Assembly (NCBI RefSeq): GCF_022664455.2
Contig: NZ_JAKRKC020000001.1
Span: forward strand, 3,477,001 to 3,541,000
Origin: Actinomadura luzonensis
GTDB taxonomy: Bacteria; Actinomycetota; Actinomycetes; Streptosporangiales; Streptosporangiaceae
DNA length: 64,000 bases
Direction: 5' to 3'
Shown here piece by piece: positions 60,506-64,000 of this stretch; the first letter of the stretch is position 1; each line of letters opens with the position of its first letter. The notes beneath the pieces were generated by a model. That model saw only the letters and a program-made list of their open reading frames with translations. It searched no databases and was not told the origin of the DNA. A program made the position numbers and the translations under genes.

Positions 60506-60843
60506 CACAGGACGTGCGGGCGCTGGCCCGGCGCATGTACGCCGCGTTCAACGCCCGCGACCACGAGGCCGCCAGGGACATCTTCACCGCCGACTTCCGC
60601 AGCCACCCCCTGGGCACGACCGGCCCGGACGCCGTCGAGCGGTCCTGGCGGCGCTTCCACGAGACCTACCCCGAGGCGCGCGTCGTGGTGGAGGACATGC
60701 TAGTCGAGGACGACCGGGCCGCCGTGCGCACCAGCGTCCACGGCGTGCCCGGCGAGCACCCGCCCACCATGCTGGAGATCTTCCGGGTGCGCGACGGGCG
60801 CATCGCCGAGCTGTGGGGGCTGTCGGCGCTCAAGCGGGCCTGA
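60502..60843 (+). CDS. SnoaL-like polyketide cyclase/ester cyclase family protein
   Basis: 113 residues: MYAAFNARDHEAARDIFTADFRSHPLGTTGPDAVERSWRRFHETYPEARVVVEDMLVEDDRAAVRTSVHGVPG is the SnoaL ester-cyclase-like pattern. AGGAGG lies upstream of the ATG. Coupled to the MarR gene. Substrate unknown. Confidence 0.88.
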   Translation: MTQDVRALARRMYAAFNARDHEAARDIFTADFRSHPLGTTGPDAVERSWRRFHETYPEARVVVEDMLVEDDRAAVRTSVHGVPGEHPPTMLEIFRVRDGRIAELWGLSALKRA

Positions 60844-60849
60844 CGCCGC

Positions 60850-62106
60850 TCACAGGCCGTAGCGGCTCTTCAGGTGCCGCCACCAGTCGCGGAACATCCA
60901 CGCGTCGAAGTCGGTGATCGAGGTGGCGCTGCCGGCCTTCATCAGGAAGCAGCACACCCCGGTCGGCGTCCAGTCGTAGAAGTCGTCCAGCCCGAACGAG
61001 TGGCCGATCTCGTGCAGCAGGATGTGCATGTTGCCGGTGGTGAGGTTGGACAGGTAGTACTCGCTGCCGACCCGCTGCCCCCAGTCGCCGCCCGCGCCCC
61101 CGGAGAACCCGGCGGTCAGCCACAACGACATGTCGTAGTGGCGGGACGCGCCGCCCGGGCAGCTGGGGTAGGTGCCGCTCTGGTTGAAGAAGCGGCCGCA
61201 CGGCTCGGCGCACTGGGGCGCGTTCTCGCGGAGGTCGCCGACGTAGACGTCCACGGTGGTGTCGCTCCACTGGAGCTGGGCGCGGTCGCGCACGGCCCAG
61301 CCGACCACCTTGAGCGGCACGTTCGCGTACGGCCAGCCGTTGTGGCCGGCCATGACGTCCATCCACTTCTTGAACTGGCGGGCCAGCGCGGCGTGGATCT
61401 GGTCGCGCTGGGCGGCCGTGACCGTGGCGCTGGAGTCCCAGCGGACGCAGTAGTTGATCGAGCCGCGGTTGGCCATGATCTGGTCCCAGCCGTAGTTGCG
61501 GAAGCCGTACAGGTTGTTGTACGTCGACTCGACGTGCCGCCACACCTCGCCGAGCGGGGTGACGAGGCCGGCCGGCGGGTTCCAGGCGCTGGTGCCGCCG
61601 CCGCCGCCGGGGTCCGGCGCGAACGCGCGCACCTCCAGCAGGCCGGCCGAGCCCTGGCCACTCTGCAGCACGACCCGCAGCCGCGTGGTGCTGACCTGCG
61701 CGAACGCGGCGGTGTTGTAGGCGTTGACGGCCAGCGGGTAGGAGGCGGGGACGTCGGCGTAGGCGCTGCCGGTCCAGTACTGGAGCTTCCATGAGGCCGG
61801 GACGCGGACGCCGCCGCCGTCGTCGAAGAAGTACACCTCGGCGGAGCGCAGCGTCTGGGCGGCCGGCCAGGTCAGCTCGGCCCACTGCGTGCCGGTCCGC
61901 GGCCAGGTGCCCCAGCGGCGGTTGACGGTGTCGTTGGAGGACGGCGGGTCGATGCCGTCGTTGATCGCCGCGACGCTCTCCCACGGCGAGGTGTAGGACG
62001 CCGACGCCGTGGCCGAGCGGGCCACGTCGGTGTCGGCGGCGGCCCCGCGCAGCGGCAGGAGGAACGTGGTGAGCAGCAGGAGGGGCAGGATGGCCAGGCG
62101 ACTCAT
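60850..62106 (-). CDS. Secreted metzincin-like zinc protease with carbohydrate-binding-like N-terminal domain
   Basis: 418 residues. Sec signal (MSRLAILPLLLLTTFLLPLRGAAAD), then an F5/8 type C-like galactose-binding beta sandwich (DVARSATASASYTSPWESVAAINDG, WGTWPRTGTQWAELTWPAAQTLRSAEVYFFDD). A GGGGG linker leads to a zinc protease domain with HEIGHSFGLDDFYDW, the extended HExxHxxGxxD motif, and a possible Met-turn (CCFLMKAG). AAGGGGAG precedes the ATG, and a LacI-type operator lies upstream. It probably degrades or remodels an extracellular polymer. Confidence 0.88.
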   Translation of the reverse strand: MSRLAILPLLLLTTFLLPLRGAAADTDVARSATASASYTSPWESVAAINDGIDPPSSNDTVNRRWGTWPRTGTQWAELTWPAAQTLRSAEVYFFDDGGGVRVPASWKLQYWTGSAYADVPASYPLAVNAYNTAAFAQVSTTRLRVVLQSGQGSAGLLEVRAFAPDPGGGGGTSAWNPPAGLVTPLGEVWRHVESTYNNLYGFRNYGWDQIMANRGSINYCVRWDSSATVTAAQRDQIHAALARQFKKWMDVMAGHNGWPYANVPLKVVGWAVRDRAQLQWSDTTVDVYVGDLRENAPQCAEPCGRFFNQSGTYPSCPGGASRHYDMSLWLTAGFSGGAGGDWGQRVGSEYYLSNLTTGNMHILLHEIGHSFGLDDFYDWTPTGVCCFLMKAGSATSITDFDAWMFRDWWRHLKSRYGL

Positions 62107-62122
62107 ACGGCTTCTCCCCTTG

Positions 62123-62136
62123 TGATAGCGCTAACA
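62123..62136. promoter_or_regulatory. LacI-family-type operator
   Basis: TGATAGCGCTAACA is a near-perfect palindrome centred on GCGC, like operators of carbohydrate-responsive LacI regulators in actinomycetes. It is 17 nt upstream of the metzincin ATG. Confidence 0.65.
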
Positions 62137-62345
62137 GGGCCTGGGCGCGCGGCTCCGGAGTCCGTGCAGGCTTTGATCGCACGCCCCGGGACGGGCGTCA
62201 ACTCGCCCGCCGACGCGGGGACGAGCGACCTGGGGGTTTCCGCTGAAAGTTTCAGCACCCGGCGAGGGGGTTCCCGGTCGCGCGGCGTGAGGTCTGCCGC
62301 TGCCTGGCCACGACGTGGCGCTTCTTCCAGAACGGTGGAGGGTGA

Positions 62346-64000
62346 TCACCGGCCGATCGCGGGGTCCGCTGGTCGGGGCTCGGCGAGCGGGTGCTCTGAT
62401 CGGGCTCGCCGATCGGGGCTGACGGCCGCGAGGACCTCGGCGGGGAGGCCGAACAGGCGCAGGGCGTCCGGGACGGAGGGGCCCATCGTGGCGACGACGG
62501 CGGCGGCCTCGCGGCGGCGGGCCCGGGCGGCGGCGTGGTCACCGCGCGCGGCGGCCAGGCGGGCGAGCCCGGCCAGGACGCGCACCTGGGTGCCGAGACT
62601 CCTCACCCAGTGCGGGTCGTTGCGGTCGAGCGCGTCGGTGTAAAGGCGCTCGGCCTCGGCCGGGTCGCCGTCGCGCAGGGCCAGGTCGGCGAGGCCGCGC
62701 AGGGCGGCGGCCAGGACGGCCGAGCTGCCGGCGCGGCGCGCCAGGTCGGCGGCCCTGACGTAGTCGGCCCTGGCGTGATCGGCCCTGGCGCGGTCGGCCA
62801 GGGCGTGATCGGCCCTCGCGTTGTCGGCCGGGGCGTTATCGGCCCGCGTCCGGTCGGTGGAGCCGCCGGCCGGCGGGGCGGGGCGGGTGAGGAGGAGGTC
62901 GGCGCGGTTGACGAGGAGGTCCGCGTGGTCCTCCAGGGCGCCCAGCTCGTCGGTGAGGGTCAGGGCCTGGTCGGTGAGGTCGATCGCCTCGGCGTGGTCG
63001 CCGCGTCCGGCTGCGAGCCCCGCGAGGACGTCCAGCGTCAGCGAGGTCCCCCAGCGGTCGCCGAGCGCGCGGAAACCCGCGGCGGCCTCCCGGAGGTCCC
63101 GTTCGGCTGCCGCCGCGGCGCCCGTCCCCAGCGCGCCGAACCCCGTCACGTAACGGGCGACGGCCCGCGCCCACGCATCCGGGCAGTCGCGCTGCGCCGC
63201 GACGACCGCGTAGGAGTCCCCCGGATCGTGCTCGCCGGCGTTGCGCATCATCCACAGCAGCAGCGCCGCCGGGTAGCGGCCCGCCCGGTCGCCCGGCCAC
63301 GCCGCGGCCAGCGCCTCCCCCGCCGCCGCCGCGTGCCGCCGCCACACCGCCCGCCCGCCGGGCGCGGACGCGGCCAGCAGCACGCAGGCCGCGTACTCCT
63401 CACCGAGGTCCGGGTCCGCCAGCACGGGCGGGCCGGCCGCGAGCAGGCCGGCCGCGAGAGGCGCCACCGACGCGGACGCGCCCGGATCCACAGGTACGTC
63501 GCCGCCGCCCCGGCCAGCCGCATGCCCGTCTCCCGCTCCCCCGCCCCGGCCGCCCACCGCAGGGCCGCCAGCAGGTTGCCGTGCTCGGCGGCCACGAGCG
63601 GCAGCCAGTCGAGCTGCGCGGCGCGGCGCAGGTGCGGCTCGGCACGCCGCAGCAGGCCCAGGACGTGCCGGGCGTGGGCGTGCCGGGTGGCCTCGCCCTC
63701 CCCCGCCTCCTCCAGCCGTTCGGCGGCGTAGGCGCGGACGGTCTCCAGCATGCGCAGGCGGCCGTCGCCCGTGAGCTCCAGCAGGGACTTGTCGGCCAGC
63801 GACTCAAGGGTCTCGCCGTCGGTCCCGCACACCTCCCGCGCGGCCGGGATGCTCGCGCCGCCCGCGAAGACGGCGAAGCGGCGCGCGGCCCGCTGCTCGC
63901 CGGCCGGCAGCAGCTCCCAGCTCCACGCCACGACCGAGCGGAGCGTGCGGTGCCGCTCGTCGGCGGTGCGGGCGCCCCGGGAGGCGACGCCGAGCAGGTC
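62346..64000 (-). pseudogene. NB-ARC/AfsR-like ATPase-TPR regulator, partial and frameshifted
   Basis: Reading leftward from the right edge, one frame gives DLLGVASRGARTADERHRTLRSVVAWSWELLPAGEQRAARRFAVFAGG and on to AGAAATYLWIRA at about 63485. Similarity then continues in another frame (SVAPLAAGLLAAGPPVLADPDLGEEYAACVLLAAS) to the stop at 62346. This is the post-ATPase winged-helix plus TPR part of BTAD/AfsR-like regulators. A single indel near 63470-63500 would restore one frame. The N-terminal part lies outside the window. Either a true pseudogene or a sequence error. Confidence 0.8.
62761..62850 (-). repeat. Six diverged 15-nt repeats in the regulator gene
   Basis: Consecutive 15-nt units from 62761 to 62850 share GTCGGCC/ATCGGCC cores and encode ADHAR/ADNAR-type pentapeptides. 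Confidence 0.8.

Overview
The window is about 64 kb of very GC-rich DNA with strong third-position GC bias. GTG and TTG starts, many leaderless-looking genes, a TipA-like regulator, a DUF5999/anti-sigma-type ATPase pair and a class II HelD point to a filamentous actinomycete. Streptosporangiaceae (Nonomuraea-like) is my best guess, from gene content only. I recognised no rRNA, tRNA or CRISPR array. Both edges cut genes: a GNAT acetyltransferase on the left and an NB-ARC-type regulator on the right.

Left part (1-16.5 kb). A leftward row P450 - pta - GNAT is divergent from an alpha-oxoamine synthase. Then come a CBM48 protein, a methyltransferase, an acyl-CoA oxidase with an interrupted C-terminal domain, a calerythrin-like EF-hand protein, two small membrane or secreted proteins, RecD2, an L,D-transpeptidase lipoprotein, a GNAT and a polytopic membrane protein.

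Middle left (16.5-30 kb). A tyrosine recombinase, an XRE-MurA fusion and an orphan HypX (CO-forming hydrogenase maturase) run leftward. They are followed by small proteins around two long gaps that hold strong hairpins, an SMR pump/TetR/DUF952-SnoaL cluster, a radical SAM protein, a PhyH dioxygenase, a DrrAB-type exporter with a divergent GbsR-type regulator and clear operators, and an ATC-hydrolase-family protein.

Middle right (30-50 kb). This part is rich in regulators: XRE/ATPase, a LuxR-type ATPase, DUF5999/ATPase, TipA-like, and ArsR with an SRPBCC protein. It also holds purB, an RND pump with a divergent MarR, HelD, LacI/SDR, and LysR/MFS.

Right part (50-64 kb). A disturbed segment has a truncated isochorismatase, a lower-GC membrane protein, and an ECF sigma/partner operon bracketed by two IS630 fragments. 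After it come a low-complexity membrane-anchored protein, an SRPBCC protein with a self-pairing leader, a MarR-ABC exporter operon, a ThuA/Gfo-Idh-MocA sugar module, MarR/SnoaL, a secreted metzincin with a carbohydrate-binding-like domain, and a frameshifted regulator.

Two themes recur. Short in-frame tandem repeats (12, 15 or 18 nt units) sit in linkers, at protein ends and even across start and stop codons of many unrelated genes. Many transcription-factor genes have a -10 box 6-9 nt before the start codon, often overlapped by an inverted repeat, which suggests leaderless, self-regulated transcripts. No large novel system stands out. The best leads are the repeat theme, the two RNA-switch-like leaders (HelD and the 55.7 kb SRPBCC gene), the acyl-CoA oxidase/EF-hand pair and the orphan HypX beside XRE-MurA.
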